From NCBI GenBank assembly GCA_030603665.1, contig JAUVXJ010000022.1:1-51689 (forward strand): 51,689 nucleotides of DNA, in the 5' to 3' direction. Each line of letters starts with the position of its first letter. Position 1 is the stretch's first letter. Under the pieces are notes generated by a model. It saw only the letters and a program-made list of their open reading frames with translations. It had not been told where the DNA came from and did not search any database. This document shows, in pieces, positions 1 through 6,850 of this stretch. The position numbers and the translations under genes were made by a program. Origin of the DNA: Chloroflexota bacterium. GTDB taxonomy: Bacteria > Chloroflexota > Anaerolineae > UBA7937 > B3-Chlor.

Positions 1-2
1 GT

Positions 3-49
3 TGAGCTACTTCCACCTGCGACAGGCAGGGTCAGTGTGTACCTTCTTG
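3..49 (-). promoter_or_regulatory. Conserved cold-shock leader block, copy 0
   Basis: This block is identical over 47 nt to the leader block of the cold-shock gene at 440-685 (copy at 811-857), and similar to the one at 4755-4800. It contains a short hairpin (CCTGC, 5-nt loop, GCAGG). Since the other two copies read leftwards into csp genes, this one should belong to a third csp gene whose body lies beyond the left edge. The sequence match is direct; the missing gene is inferred. Confidence 0.75.
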
Positions 50-54
50 ATCTA

Positions 55-83
55 AGTGTACCACAGATCGACATGCTTGTCAA
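55..83 (-). promoter_or_regulatory. Sigma70-type promoter of an off-window cold-shock gene
   Basis: On the minus strand a -35 TTGACA (78-83) is followed after exactly 17 bp by a -10 TACACT (55-60). Transcription would start near 48-49, the first bases of the conserved leader block. The same promoter-plus-block layout precedes both complete csp genes in the window. Confidence 0.75.
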
Positions 84-160
84 GTCAACATGAAATGTGG
101 CATCTCGGAGGTGAGGCATCCAACGTTGCGGTGCGATGGACCACGCCGCAGTTGCCTACA

Positions 161-191
161 CCCTCCCGAAGGTTGAGAACCTTCGGGAGGG
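161..191. repeat. Perfect 14-bp inverted repeat
   Basis: A perfect 14-bp stem (161-174 with 178-191) closes a 3-nt loop. No T-run follows on either strand, so a simple intrinsic terminator is unlikely. It lies within a spacer that also holds tandem CCTGAGC/GTCGAAG units and a second perfect hairpin, which fits a REP-like intergenic element. Confidence 0.6.
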
Positions 192-207
192 TCGAGACTG
201 AGGATTG

Positions 208-262
208 ATCCTGAGCTGTGTCCTGAGCGGAGTCGAAGCCTGTCCTGAGCAGCGTCGAAGGA
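208..262. repeat. CCTGAGC...GTCGAAG interspersed repeat units
   Basis: Two 20-nt units, at 221-240 and 243-262, share the pattern TCCTGAGC, 4 variable bases, GTCGAAG. A partial unit (CCTGAGC) starts near 209. I associate this motif with dispersed intergenic repeats of Chloroflexota and other environmental genomes. Its function is not established here. Confidence 0.55.
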
Positions 263-276
263 GATGCCCGGAGGGT

Positions 277-302
277 GTATCGAGGGATGCGTCCCTCGAT
301 AC
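277..302. repeat. Perfect 11-bp hairpin with TGCG loop
   Basis: Bases 277-287 pair perfectly with 292-302 around the loop TGCG. There is no adjacent T-run. With the 161-191 hairpin and the repeats between them it forms a compact structured spacer between the off-window csp gene and the next terminator. Confidence 0.55.
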
Positions 303-361
303 GGGCTGCGTCCTACTCGGGATGCACCTTCTCGACCGGACCCAGGATGAATCCTCGCGGC

Positions 362-398
362 AAAGAAAAGAGCCTCGGGCCGATGGCCCTGAGGCTCT
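362..398 (-). terminator. Intrinsic terminator of the cold-shock gene at 440-685
   Basis: On the minus strand a GC-rich stem (385-398 with 369-381, one bulge) is followed by TTTTCTTTG. It lies about 40 bp past the stop of the csp gene. Confidence 0.8.
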
Positions 399-439
399 CT
401 CGTTCTCGTGTGCGCTAGCTCGCGTCGCTCAGATCCGGC

Positions 440-685
440 CTAGTACCGGCTGTAGCTCTGGGGCGGAGCGGCTTCGGTGACTATCAGGTCCACTGCCCGG
501 GGCCCACGGTCGTCGGTCTCGATGGAGAACTCCACCTTGTCATTCTCGTTCAAAGAACGAGGTCCGCCGACGCGGATGCCCGAGAAGTGCACGAATACGT
601 CTTTGCCCTCTTCGCGGGTGATGAAGCCGTACCCCTTGCGCTCACTGAACCACTTTACTGTGCCTGTTTCTCTCGACTCTTCCAT
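440..685 (-). CDS. Cold-shock domain protein (CspA family), copy 1
   Basis: This 81-residue protein is a single cold-shock domain. It has RNP1-like KGYGFI (residues 17-22) and RNP2-like VFVHF (30-34), the aromatic and basic surface that binds single-stranded RNA and DNA in this family. Such proteins act as cytoplasmic RNA chaperones or antiterminators. It is longer than the usual 65-70 residues because of a tail ending in Tyr/Ser/Arg. The ATG at 685 has a strong AGGAGGGG Shine-Dalgarno. The gene stands alone, with a ~170-nt conserved leader upstream and its own terminator. It is about 75% identical by eye to the csp at 4388-4633, so the two are recent paralogues. Family assignment is certain; whether it responds to cold is inferred from the leader. 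Confidence 0.95.
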   Translation of the reverse strand: MEESRETGTVKWFSERKGYGFITREEGKDVFVHFSGIRVGGPRSLNENDKVEFSIETDDRGPRAVDLIVTEAAPPQSYSRY

Positions 686-857
686 AGCTGTCTTCCCCTC
701 CTTGACTTGATTTTGAAGGTGCGGCTGTGCCTCAGGAGGCCGAAGCGTCCTTGCAGATTCACCACTTACACAACGCGCCGTGCAGTCGAGGGTGAGAAAA
801 CAGCTACGAGTGAGCTACTTCCACCTGCGACAGGCAGGGTCAGTGTGTACCTTCTTG
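686..857 (-). promoter_or_regulatory. Long structured 5' leader of cold-shock gene copy 1
   Basis: The predicted transcript begins near 856 and has ~170 nt before the ATG. The first ~46 nt (857-812) are identical to the copy at 4-49. The rest aligns, with gaps, to the leader at 4634-4800, including ACACAACGC and GAGAAA-CAGCTACG segments. Conservation through a non-coding leader of paralogous csp genes fits the known role of csp 5' UTRs as thermosensors. Confidence 0.7.
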
Positions 858-862
858 GGCTG

Positions 863-891
863 AATGTAGCACCATTTCGCGCGGTTGTCAA
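863..891 (-). promoter_or_regulatory. Sigma70-type promoter of cold-shock gene copy 1
   Basis: A -35 TTGACA (886-891) and -10 TACATT (863-868) are separated by 17 bp on the minus strand. This places +1 near 856, at the start of the conserved leader block. Confidence 0.8.
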
Positions 892-1013
892 GTCGCGTTA
901 ACTGGACGGCAATGAGGCACAGAAGCCTACGGTGGGGATTACCACGCATGGTCAACGCCGGGTGCCGGCGGGCCGACGAAGGGCACCTACATCGTGTCCG
1001 GCCGGACAGGGCG

Positions 1014-1058
1014 GCAAGAAAAGGCCCCAGGAAAGAGACAATCGCCCTGAGGCCCTTT
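1014..1058 (-). terminator. Intrinsic terminator of the sppA/DUF4350 operon
   Basis: On the minus strand the stem GGGCCTCAGG / CCTGGGGCC closes a 14-nt loop and is followed by TTTTCTTG. It lies 26 bp beyond the DUF4350-like gene. Confidence 0.75.
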
Positions 1059-1084
1059 GAATGTCGGTTGCCGTTGGACGGAAC

Positions 1085-3046
1085 CTAGCCGCCCACGGTC
1101 ACCAGGTACTGGAAGTAGTGGGTGCCGCCAGGGTAGATATCCTCGCCGTCATCCAGCTCCGTGTCGAAGGTGACCTCGGTGATCAATTCGTGCTCGCCCC
1201 GGGGCCAGTCGGTGACCAGAGCATAGTACAAACGGCACCACTCATCGTCAGAGTCGAACTCTATTATGGCGAAGTCAGACAGGGGTACGTCTTCGTCGTC
1301 AACCGTGAAGACGAGGGCGATGTTCTCCCAGTTCTGGTCCAGCAACTCCTCGGAGAAGGTGCACCAGCCATAGACCCACAGAGTGTCTTGAGAGCGATCG
1401 AGGACTATGGTGTAGGTGTAGGTCTCTCCCGCCTGGGAGGTCTCGTCGTACACCTCCTCGGCCAGCTCCACCAACCAGGGCACCCCCACAGCCATCGCTT
1501 CCTCGGACTCCAGCATCGAGCCCAGCCTCGGCCCGGCCTGCGGCGTTTCCTCCGGACCGGGGGTCTCTTCCTCCTCGGGCTCCTCACGCTCTTCATCCAG
1601 GCCTAGACCCTCTTCCGCCTCGCCTGTAGAGCAGACCAGGACGTCGTCCCGCTCCGCGCAGCCCAGGAAGTCGGCTGCCGCGAGCCGATCGAGGGCTTCC
1701 ATGGCCGCGTCGCCATCCTCTCCCAGGGAGATGACCACCACGCGATCGTCACTGCGATGAACGACGAAGAGGGTGGTGCCTTGGAGGGGGACGCTGCCCA
1801 GCCCCTCCACCTCGATGGTATCCCGGACCTCTTCCTCTTCCTCTCCTGCCGTGGGAGTGGGAGTAGGAGTGGAGACTTCCTCTTCTGCCTCGGCGATGAT
1901 GATGGTCACGCCCGCATCGTCCAGGTACTCCTGCACCGATTCCACATCCTCGAAAGTCCCTACGAAGATGGCGTCATGGTCAGGATCGTCGATGTCGCGC
2001 AGATCTAGAGTGAGATCGGCCAGGGCCACGACATCCTTCAGCATGCCGCTCTTGGCGATGAGGCGCGGATCGAGGAGCTCGCCAGATATCTGCACCAGGT
2101 CCACCGGCCGCTGAAACAGGTAGGGGAAGTCCTGCAAGTCAAACTCGCGCTCGCCGGCGAGCAGCCAGCCAGCAACGTTGCTCAGCAGTTGATCGTTGTC
2201 GGCCCTGGTGTGGTAAGGCGCGGTGAGGGCGGTAAGGTCGCCCAGAGCCAGCACAGCACCATCGGCAGATAGCACACCTGCGGCCAGTCCGGTCTCGCCC
2301 GTACGCAGCGGCGAAGAGGTGTCGCCGTCTCCGGTGAGGAGGGCTACACCGTCGCTGCGCAGGGAGTGAGTGGCGAAGAAGACCACGCTCTCCAATCCGT
2401 CAGTGAGGGGATGGTCAACGTCGCCGGTGGACAGTCTGACGTTGCGGTAGTTGCCCTCGTTGTCTACCAGATTGTAGAGATAGTCGTCGAAGTAGACTAC
2501 ACCCAGCGGGTTGGCCAGACTGTTGATGGCCGGGATAGCGCTCTCGGGGAAGAAGATGTCGGTCAGATCCTGGGAGCCCGCGTCTTCTGCGCTGGGGACG
2601 GGGCGTGTGGGGTCGGCCACCAGCAGCACCCGCCCGCCGGCCCTCACGAAGTCCATGACGGCGCCCACCTCCCACTCGCTGTAGGAGAAGCTTGGTGCGA
2701 CCACCACCAGGGCAACGGCCCCGCGCAGCTGCGATTCCATGGAAGCGTCGAACCCATTGTGGGTTTCCAGAATAGCGCCCTGGGCGGCCAGACGATCCTG
2801 AAGTGGGGTCAGATCGTTCACCTCCAGGTTGTTGTTGTGGCCGAGATCGAAGACCACGCGACCCCCTTGTTCCGCGGCCTCTTGGGCAGCGGGGCTGTAC
2901 TCGGGCAGCGCAACCTGGATCTGGCTCTCATCGATCTCCGAGATGGGGGGCGGAGTGTACGCTCCGCGGTTGTACCACGCCCAGCGAGCGACGATGGGGA
3001 GAAGCAGCAGGACGGCAACGATCAAGACCTTGAATCTGGTTCTCAT
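1085..3046 (-). CDS. Membrane-anchored DUF4350-like protein with acidic linker
   Basis: This 653-residue protein has one N-terminal membrane segment (about 7-25), so most of it should face outside. Residues ~60-290 resemble DUF4350/GATase-like folds: a predicted alternation of strands and helices with 'ALVVVAPSFSYSEWE' and a 'GGRVLLVADPTRP' turn. Two Glu/Pro/Thr-rich low-complexity linkers follow (about 390-412 and 475-505). The C-terminal ~130 residues look like a beta-sandwich containing two Cys. Its start overlaps the stop of the upstream protease gene by 4 nt (ATGA), so the two are co-translated. That coupling suggests a partner or substrate of the SppA-type protease. The enzymatic role, if any, is unknown. 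Confidence 0.65.
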   Translation of the reverse strand: MRTRFKVLIVAVLLLLPIVARWAWYNRGAYTPPPISEIDESQIQVALPEYSPAAQEAAEQGGRVVFDLGHNNNLEVNDLTPLQDRLAAQGAILETHNGFDASMESQLRGAVALVVVAPSFSYSEWEVGAVMDFVRAGGRVLLVADPTRPVPSAEDAGSQDLTDIFFPESAIPAINSLANPLGVVYFDDYLYNLVDNEGNYRNVRLSTGDVDHPLTDGLESVVFFATHSLRSDGVALLTGDGDTSSPLRTGETGLAAGVLSADGAVLALGDLTALTAPYHTRADNDQLLSNVAGWLLAGEREFDLQDFPYLFQRPVDLVQISGELLDPRLIAKSGMLKDVVALADLTLDLRDIDDPDHDAIFVGTFEDVESVQEYLDDAGVTIIIAEAEEEVSTPTPTPTAGEEEEEVRDTIEVEGLGSVPLQGTTLFVVHRSDDRVVVISLGEDGDAAMEALDRLAAADFLGCAERDDVLVCSTGEAEEGLGLDEEREEPEEEETPGPEETPQAGPRLGSMLESEEAMAVGVPWLVELAEEVYDETSQAGETYTYTIVLDRSQDTLWVYGWCTFSEELLDQNWENIALVFTVDDEDVPLSDFAIIEFDSDDEWCRLYYALVTDWPRGEHELITEVTFDTELDDGEDIYPGGTHYFQYLVTVGG

Positions 3047-4008
3047 GGCGCGCCTCCCAGCTGCATGTCGTAGAGGAGATAGGCACCAGGGGGCAGGATG
3101 CGCTTCCCAGTGGCCGGGTCGGCCGCGCCGACCCAGGGCTCTAGCTCTGCGCTCTCACCGTCCTCTGTCAGATTCTCAATGACGCGGACTGCCATGTCCA
3201 CCACCCGATAGTGGGCGATGCCGGCCTGCTGAGCGGCGGTGCGGAGAGCGTCGGTCTCGCTGCCCACGTGGTCGATGAGACCGAGGCGCTGAGCGTCGCG
3301 TCCCGCATACGCCAACCCTTGGGACAGTTCGACCCGGGAGAGTTTCATGCGATCGCCCCGCTGGCTGAACACGGTCTCCAGGAACTCCAGCCTGATGCCC
3401 TCGATGGAGCGCAAGAACTCATCGCGGCTGCTGGCTGTGAGCTTGAAGGGACCGCTGGCCAGGATCACGTCGTTGACCCCCAAGTCAGGTGGAATGTACC
3501 CCCACACGCCCACGTTGCCCACGGTGGACGAGGGCCTGGCGTAGACGGGGTCGGTGCCCATGGCCGCGTAGTAGGCGCCGCTGGCAGCTATGCTCTCGAT
3601 ACAGCCCACCACCGGCATCTGCCTGCGCAGGGTCTGGAACTCCATATACATCTGCTGGCTGGTCGCCACCTCACCGCCCGGGGAGTCCAGTTGCACCACC
3701 ACCGCTTTGATGCTGGGGTCCGCGCGGACTTCCTCGAGCTGGAGCATGACGAAATCGGCGCTCTCCCAATAAATGTCTCCGTAGAGCCGGACAACTCCCA
3801 CGGCGGGCTGGGGTATCAGGTTCTGGGCCAGCCACAGGCCGATCAGGAGCGGCGCGACTCCCCAGAAGAGAAAGCTGCCCAGCCTCGCGAAGCCGCCGGA
3901 CGAGGGGTTATCGCCGAAGAGCCGGGCCAGCCGTCTCCGCGGCCTGCTGCCAGATCCCTCGTTGGACGGATGCTGTCGATTAGGTTCGGGTGGAGATGTT
4001 GGTGTCAT
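3043..4008 (-). CDS. sppA: Signal peptide peptidase SppA-like serine protease (S49)
   Basis: This 321-residue membrane-anchored protease degrades membrane-embedded signal peptides or acts in membrane-protein quality control. After a basic, Pro-rich cytoplasmic N-terminus (1-40) comes one membrane segment (~44-60). The protease domain follows, with LDSPGG (108-112), the nucleophile Ser143 in 'IAASGAYYA', and the general-base Lys189 in 'GPFKLTASSRDEF', which fits the Ser/Lys dyad of short S49 enzymes. The length suits single-domain bacterial SppA. The ATG at 4008 is preceded by GAGGGAG. It heads a two-gene operon with the DUF4350-like gene. A strong promoter was not found. Confidence 0.88.
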   Translation of the reverse strand: MTPTSPPEPNRQHPSNEGSGSRPRRRLARLFGDNPSSGGFARLGSFLFWGVAPLLIGLWLAQNLIPQPAVGVVRLYGDIYWESADFVMLQLEEVRADPSIKAVVVQLDSPGGEVATSQQMYMEFQTLRRQMPVVGCIESIAASGAYYAAMGTDPVYARPSSTVGNVGVWGYIPPDLGVNDVILASGPFKLTASSRDEFLRSIEGIRLEFLETVFSQRGDRMKLSRVELSQGLAYAGRDAQRLGLIDHVGSETDALRTAAQQAGIAHYRVVDMAVRVIENLTEDGESAELEPWVGAADPATGKRILPPGAYLLYDMQLGGAP

Positions 4009-4303
4009 ATGCTCTTCTCCCTCTCGTTTGGCCTAGTCTCCCCACGTCTCCAGTAGCTGTGTCAGATCTGCCAAATGCGCGTCATCCCGGCGACCCCGGC
4101 CGTCTCTGTGGCCTGATGGTAGCCGAATAGACCCAAAAAGGGAAAACATCGAAGTGTTGGGGCGCGCTACTCAGCGCAATCGCCGGAGTCGTTGCGGATG
4201 CCCGTTCTGGCTTCAATCGAAGGGATTGGCCCACCGGCGCCGAGATGGCAGGTCGGGTCAGTGCCCACTACCTGCATTTGACGCCCCTCGCGAGCCACGC
4301 GGG

Positions 4304-4347
4304 ATAAAAGAAGAGCCCTGGAGACAGCGTTCCTGCCCCAAGGCTCT
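4304..4347 (-). terminator. Probable intrinsic terminator of the cold-shock gene at 4388-4633
   Basis: A 10-bp stem with one mismatch (4338-4347 with 4312-4321) is followed on the minus strand by CTTCTTTTATCC. It sits 40 bp past the csp stop, the same arrangement as the terminator at 362-398, but with a longer loop. The rest of the 4009-4387 spacer shows no coding capacity I trust. Confidence 0.6.
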
Positions 4348-4387
4348 CAGCAATTGCCCGCACCTGCTCTCGTCGCCCGAACCCGGC

Positions 4388-4633
4388 CTACCAGCGGTCG
4401 GATGCCTGGCGCGGAGCGGATTCGAGAACCACCAGGTCGACAGCCCTGGGGCCACGCTCGTCTTCTTCGACGACGAACTCCACCTTGTCGCCCTCGTAGA
4501 GAGAACGGGGCCCGCCTGGTCGGATCCCAGAGAAGTGGACAAACGCGTCTTTGCCCTCCTCTCGCTCGATGAAGCCAAACCCCTTGCGATCGCTGAACCA
4601 TTTGACGGTGCCGGTGATCCTTTGCTCTTCCAT
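4388..4633 (-). CDS. Cold-shock domain protein (CspA family), copy 2
   Basis: This 81-residue cold-shock domain protein has KGFGFI (17-22) as RNP1 and AFVHF (30-34) as RNP2. Its length and 'FSGIR-GGPRSL' insertion match the csp at 440-685, so both are copies of one lineage-specific type with a longer loop and C-terminal tail. An in-frame ATG 22 codons further upstream is rejected because AAGGAGGG lies at the right distance from the ATG at 4633 and because the upstream codons fall in the conserved leader. The expected role is binding single-stranded RNA as a chaperone or antiterminator. It is monocistronic. Confidence 0.94.
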   Translation of the reverse strand: MEEQRITGTVKWFSDRKGFGFIEREEGKDAFVHFSGIRPGGPRSLYEGDKVEFVVEEDERGPRAVDLVVLESAPRQASDRW

Positions 4634-4800
4634 AGCTGCGTTTCCCTCCTTTGTCCAGATTGAAGGTGCGTCTGCGCCACAGGAAGCCCCAGCTTCCATA
4701 ACATCAGCACGTACACAACGCCGCGCAGCCCAGGATGAGAAATCAGCTACGGACGAGCCTCTTCCATCTGCGACAGGCAGGGTCAGTGTGTACCTTCAAC
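4634..4800 (-). promoter_or_regulatory. Long structured 5' leader of cold-shock gene copy 2
   Basis: The ~165-nt leader aligns with that at 686-857. The promoter-proximal block (4755-4800) differs at only a few bases from the two other copies, including the hairpin arm region CTGCGACAGGCAGG. Leader length and position match the long 5' UTRs known for cspA-type mRNAs. Confidence 0.7.
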
Positions 4801-4804
4801 GCCA

Positions 4805-4833
4805 ATCATAGCACGACGCCTTGAAGCTGTCAA
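4805..4833 (-). promoter_or_regulatory. Sigma70-type promoter of cold-shock gene copy 2
   Basis: A -35 TTGACA (4828-4833), 17-bp spacer and -10 TATGAT (4805-4810) lie on the minus strand. The three csp promoters share spacing and the perfect -35 but not spacer sequence. Confidence 0.8.
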
Positions 4834-5039
4834 GTGCGATGGCGGATGATGTGGCAACGGGATGTCTGGAATTCGCACCGGCGGAGGATCGCGTGTGCGC
4901 CGCATGCTTCACCTATCAGTTGCGCGGGACCGGGGCCGCGTGGTGGGCACCGCCTTTGGATGGCAAGAGCTACCTGCGCTATGGGGCATGCCGATGGCTT
5001 GCATTTCGGCGCCGATGCCCCATCGCAAGCCACTCCAGG

Positions 5040-5068
5040 TTGACAAGCGGCCGATTTTGCGATATACT
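5040..5068 (+). promoter_or_regulatory. Sigma70-type promoter upstream of a short RNA and SWIM gene
   Basis: A -35 TTGACA (5040-5045) and -10 TATACT (5063-5068) with 17-bp spacing lie on the plus strand. The expected +1 is near 5075. Confidence 0.8.
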
Positions 5069-5074
5069 GTAGAT

Positions 5075-5173
5075 AACAAACGACAGGGGATAGGTCTTGG
5101 CCCATTCCACATCTTCACAGAGGTTGTCGTGAGTTGGTAACGCAGGGGCATGGTATGTCTCTGCGCTTTTTTA
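5075..5173 (+). ncRNA. Candidate ~100-nt small RNA or attenuated leader
   Basis: A near-consensus promoter (5040-5068) is followed ~70 nt later by a strong intrinsic terminator (5141-5173), with no coding sequence between. Transcription would give either a discrete ~100-nt RNA or an attenuated leader of the SWIM gene at 5217. I do not recognise a riboswitch class or known sRNA in it. The boundaries are predicted from promoter and terminator only. Confidence 0.4.
5141..5173 (+). terminator. Intrinsic terminator upstream of the SWIM gene
   Basis: A 10-bp stem with two G-U pairs (5141-5150 with 5156-5165) and a 5-nt loop is followed by a six-T run. It lies between the promoter at 5040-5068 and the SWIM start codon at 5217. 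Confidence 0.75.
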
Positions 5174-5216
5174 TGCCAGTCGCCACGGACGTGACATTAG
5201 CAGATGGAGGGGAGAA

Positions 5217-5474
5217 ATGGACTCGGGGATGATCGGGAAGATCGAGAAGTCCAGGCGCTATGCTGAACAGCCGGACAGGATCTCATTCAATCACTTCAAG
5301 GTTACCGTCAAGGGCAATCATGACATGCACCTTGTTTCCTTTTCCGATGGCCAGTGGAGTTGCGATTGTGGGTTCTTCGCCAAACGAGGGGTATGCAGCC
5401 ATACGATGGCTCTGGAGAGGGTGCTGGGGGTGATGCTCCCGGCCACACAGCAGTCAGAAGCGGCGACAGCTTGA
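5217..5474 (+). CDS. Small SWIM zinc-finger protein
   Basis: This 85-residue protein has a single SWIM motif of the form CxCx(n)CxH: Cys49, Cys51, Cys60 and His62. SWIM motifs chelate zinc and mediate DNA or protein binding. Here the motif makes up almost the whole protein, with no helicase or transposase domain attached. The preceding sheet-like 'ISFNHFKVTVKG' and 'HLVSFSDGQWSCDC' segments are the usual SWIM lead-in. GGAGGGGAG lies just before the ATG. The gene is monocistronic with a strong terminator after it, and an intrinsic terminator between promoter and gene suggests attenuation. The biological role is unknown; a DNA-binding adaptor is possible. Confidence 0.8.
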   Translation: MDSGMIGKIEKSRRYAEQPDRISFNHFKVTVKGNHDMHLVSFSDGQWSCDCGFFAKRGVCSHTMALERVLGVMLPATQQSEAATA

Positions 5475-5496
5475 GATGAAGTGTCACTGAAGTGCT

Positions 5497-5528
5497 AAGG
5501 CGGGGCTCGATGCCCCGCCTTGTCTTTT
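5497..5528 (+). terminator. Intrinsic terminator of the SWIM gene
   Basis: A perfect 10-bp stem AAGGCGGGGC / GCCCCGCCTT with a 5-nt loop is followed by GTCTTTTCC. The minus strand lacks a U-tract after it, so it mainly serves the SWIM gene. Confidence 0.85.
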
Positions 5529-5544
5529 CCTTATTCCCCTGCGG

Positions 5545-6270
5545 CTACACCAGGAGCAACGCTACGGCCAAGGCCCCGAAGGCAGCTGCGAGCGCCAGGT
5601 CGGCGTGCGTGACAGAGATCGACGACCCGAGCGATCGTGCTGGGTCGAAGGCCCTCGCCTCGGCAGCCGACACGATGTCATCCCCTCGACGCAGGGAACC
5701 AGCGATCACTGTCACCAACAGCAGCCTCAAAGTTCGCAATCTGCCGGAGCGAAATCCGCCGCGCAGCCGTATAGCCTGATAAGAGGTCTGCATCGTCTCC
5801 TGTATTGTGGGGAGCATGTTGGTAGCCACGCCCAGGGCGAAGCCCAGACCCTTGAGCCTCATACCCTCGAGGAGCTCTGCCATCTGCGAGACGGATACGG
5901 CTCGGGCAAACACCGAAGCCGCCAAGGCGATACAGAGGGCCCGCAGCGCCATCCACACCCCAGCCCAGAAGCCCGCCCGTGACAGATGTAGCCCCCAGAT
6001 CTCCAGGTCCGGCTCTCCAATCACCAGCGGGCTGAGGAGCAGGGTAGGAACGATAAACGCCCAGATTTTGCGGTCGCGCAGAAGCTTCAAAGCCTGGCTA
6101 TGGAACACGCCAGCGAAGAGCAGCGTCCCCAGAAGAACCAGCACCACCCTCCCCTCGCGAGCCAGGATGGCTGTGACTGCCGTCCCCAGAAAGAAGAACA
6201 GGTAGCCGTAGACAGAGAACGCGATACGTCTCGTGCGAGGCATCGCGCGGCTATCTTGCCAGACGGTCAT
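5545..6270 (-). CDS. ecfT: ECF transporter transmembrane protein (EcfT/CbiQ family)
   Basis: This 241-residue integral membrane protein couples the ATPases to the substrate-binding S component in an energy-coupling-factor importer. Several hydrophobic helices are visible in the N-terminal half. The cytoplasmic coupling region contains 'RLRGGFRSGR' and 'EARAFDPARS', placed like the two Arg-containing coupling motifs of EcfT that contact the ATPases. The ATG at 6270 has GGGGAGGG upstream and overlaps the end of the S-component gene by 20 nt, so a longer N-terminus in the same frame is unlikely. It is the last gene of the PadR-ATPase-S-T operon. The substrate cannot be read from this subunit. 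Confidence 0.85.
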   Translation of the reverse strand: MTVWQDSRAMPRTRRIAFSVYGYLFFFLGTAVTAILAREGRVVLVLLGTLLFAGVFHSQALKLLRDRKIWAFIVPTLLLSPLVIGEPDLEIWGLHLSRAGFWAGVWMALRALCIALAASVFARAVSVSQMAELLEGMRLKGLGFALGVATNMLPTIQETMQTSYQAIRLRGGFRSGRLRTLRLLLVTVIAGSLRRGDDIVSAAEARAFDPARSLGSSISVTHADLALAAAFGALAVALLLV

Positions 6271-6850
6271 GCACGACCCTCCCCAGATCCCAGGCGATCC
6301 ATCCCGCCAGGCCACCGGCCACGAGACGGATAAGCAAGAGGAAAACAATGATGAGCAGGGCATAGCTCAGGTCGATACGCAGCAGGCTCGCGCCCTGCTT
6401 CACCATGCCCGCGTAGACCTCGTAGACGCCCTTTCCGAAGAGGAAGAACATCATGATGAACTTATGGAAGAAGTTCCAAGCGAGGGCCAACGCCCCCGCC
6501 AGGACGAAGCCCCAACGCGTGTGCTTTCGGGCAATGAGCAGCCCCAGCTCCATCAGCAGGCTCTCAGCGAGAATAGCTACCATGGGCCCAACTGTGACTC
6601 CGCCGATGCCGATCATCTTGAGGATGGCAGCCACGACACCGATCATGAACACGGCCCCCGTCCTGGGCACGAAGTGGCGGCCGACGAGGGCCACTATGAC
6701 CCCCAGGGAGGCCATGATCATTCCTACCAGAAAGGTATCTGCCAGCGGGGGGAAGATGACGTGCAGATAGGACCCCAGTGTCAACTCCACAGCTCCCCAG
6801 ATAGCGCCAAAGATGGCGATGTAGACCAGATCACGAACTGAGAACTTCAT
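6251..6850 (-). CDS. ECF transporter substrate-specific (S) component
   Basis: This 199-residue, very hydrophobic protein has about five to six membrane helices and begins 'MKFSVRDLVYIAIFGAIWG', a typical S-component N-terminus. The helix-1 Ala/Gly-rich face is the site that docks on EcfT. It lies between the fused ATPase and EcfT genes and overlaps both by 20 nt, so all are translated together. The three-part order resembles the thiamine-precursor type YkoEDC systems, but no vitamin-binding motif can be asserted and no riboswitch was seen. The start at 6850 is supported by GGAGGGAGAGG. The transported micronutrient is unknown. Confidence 0.8.
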   Translation of the reverse strand: MKFSVRDLVYIAIFGAIWGAVELTLGSYLHVIFPPLADTFLVGMIMASLGVIVALVGRHFVPRTGAVFMIGVVAAILKMIGIGGVTVGPMVAILAESLLMELGLLIARKHTRWGFVLAGALALAWNFFHKFIMMFFLFGKGVYEVYAGMVKQGASLLRIDLSYALLIIVFLLLIRLVAGGLAGWIAWDLGRVVHDRLAR

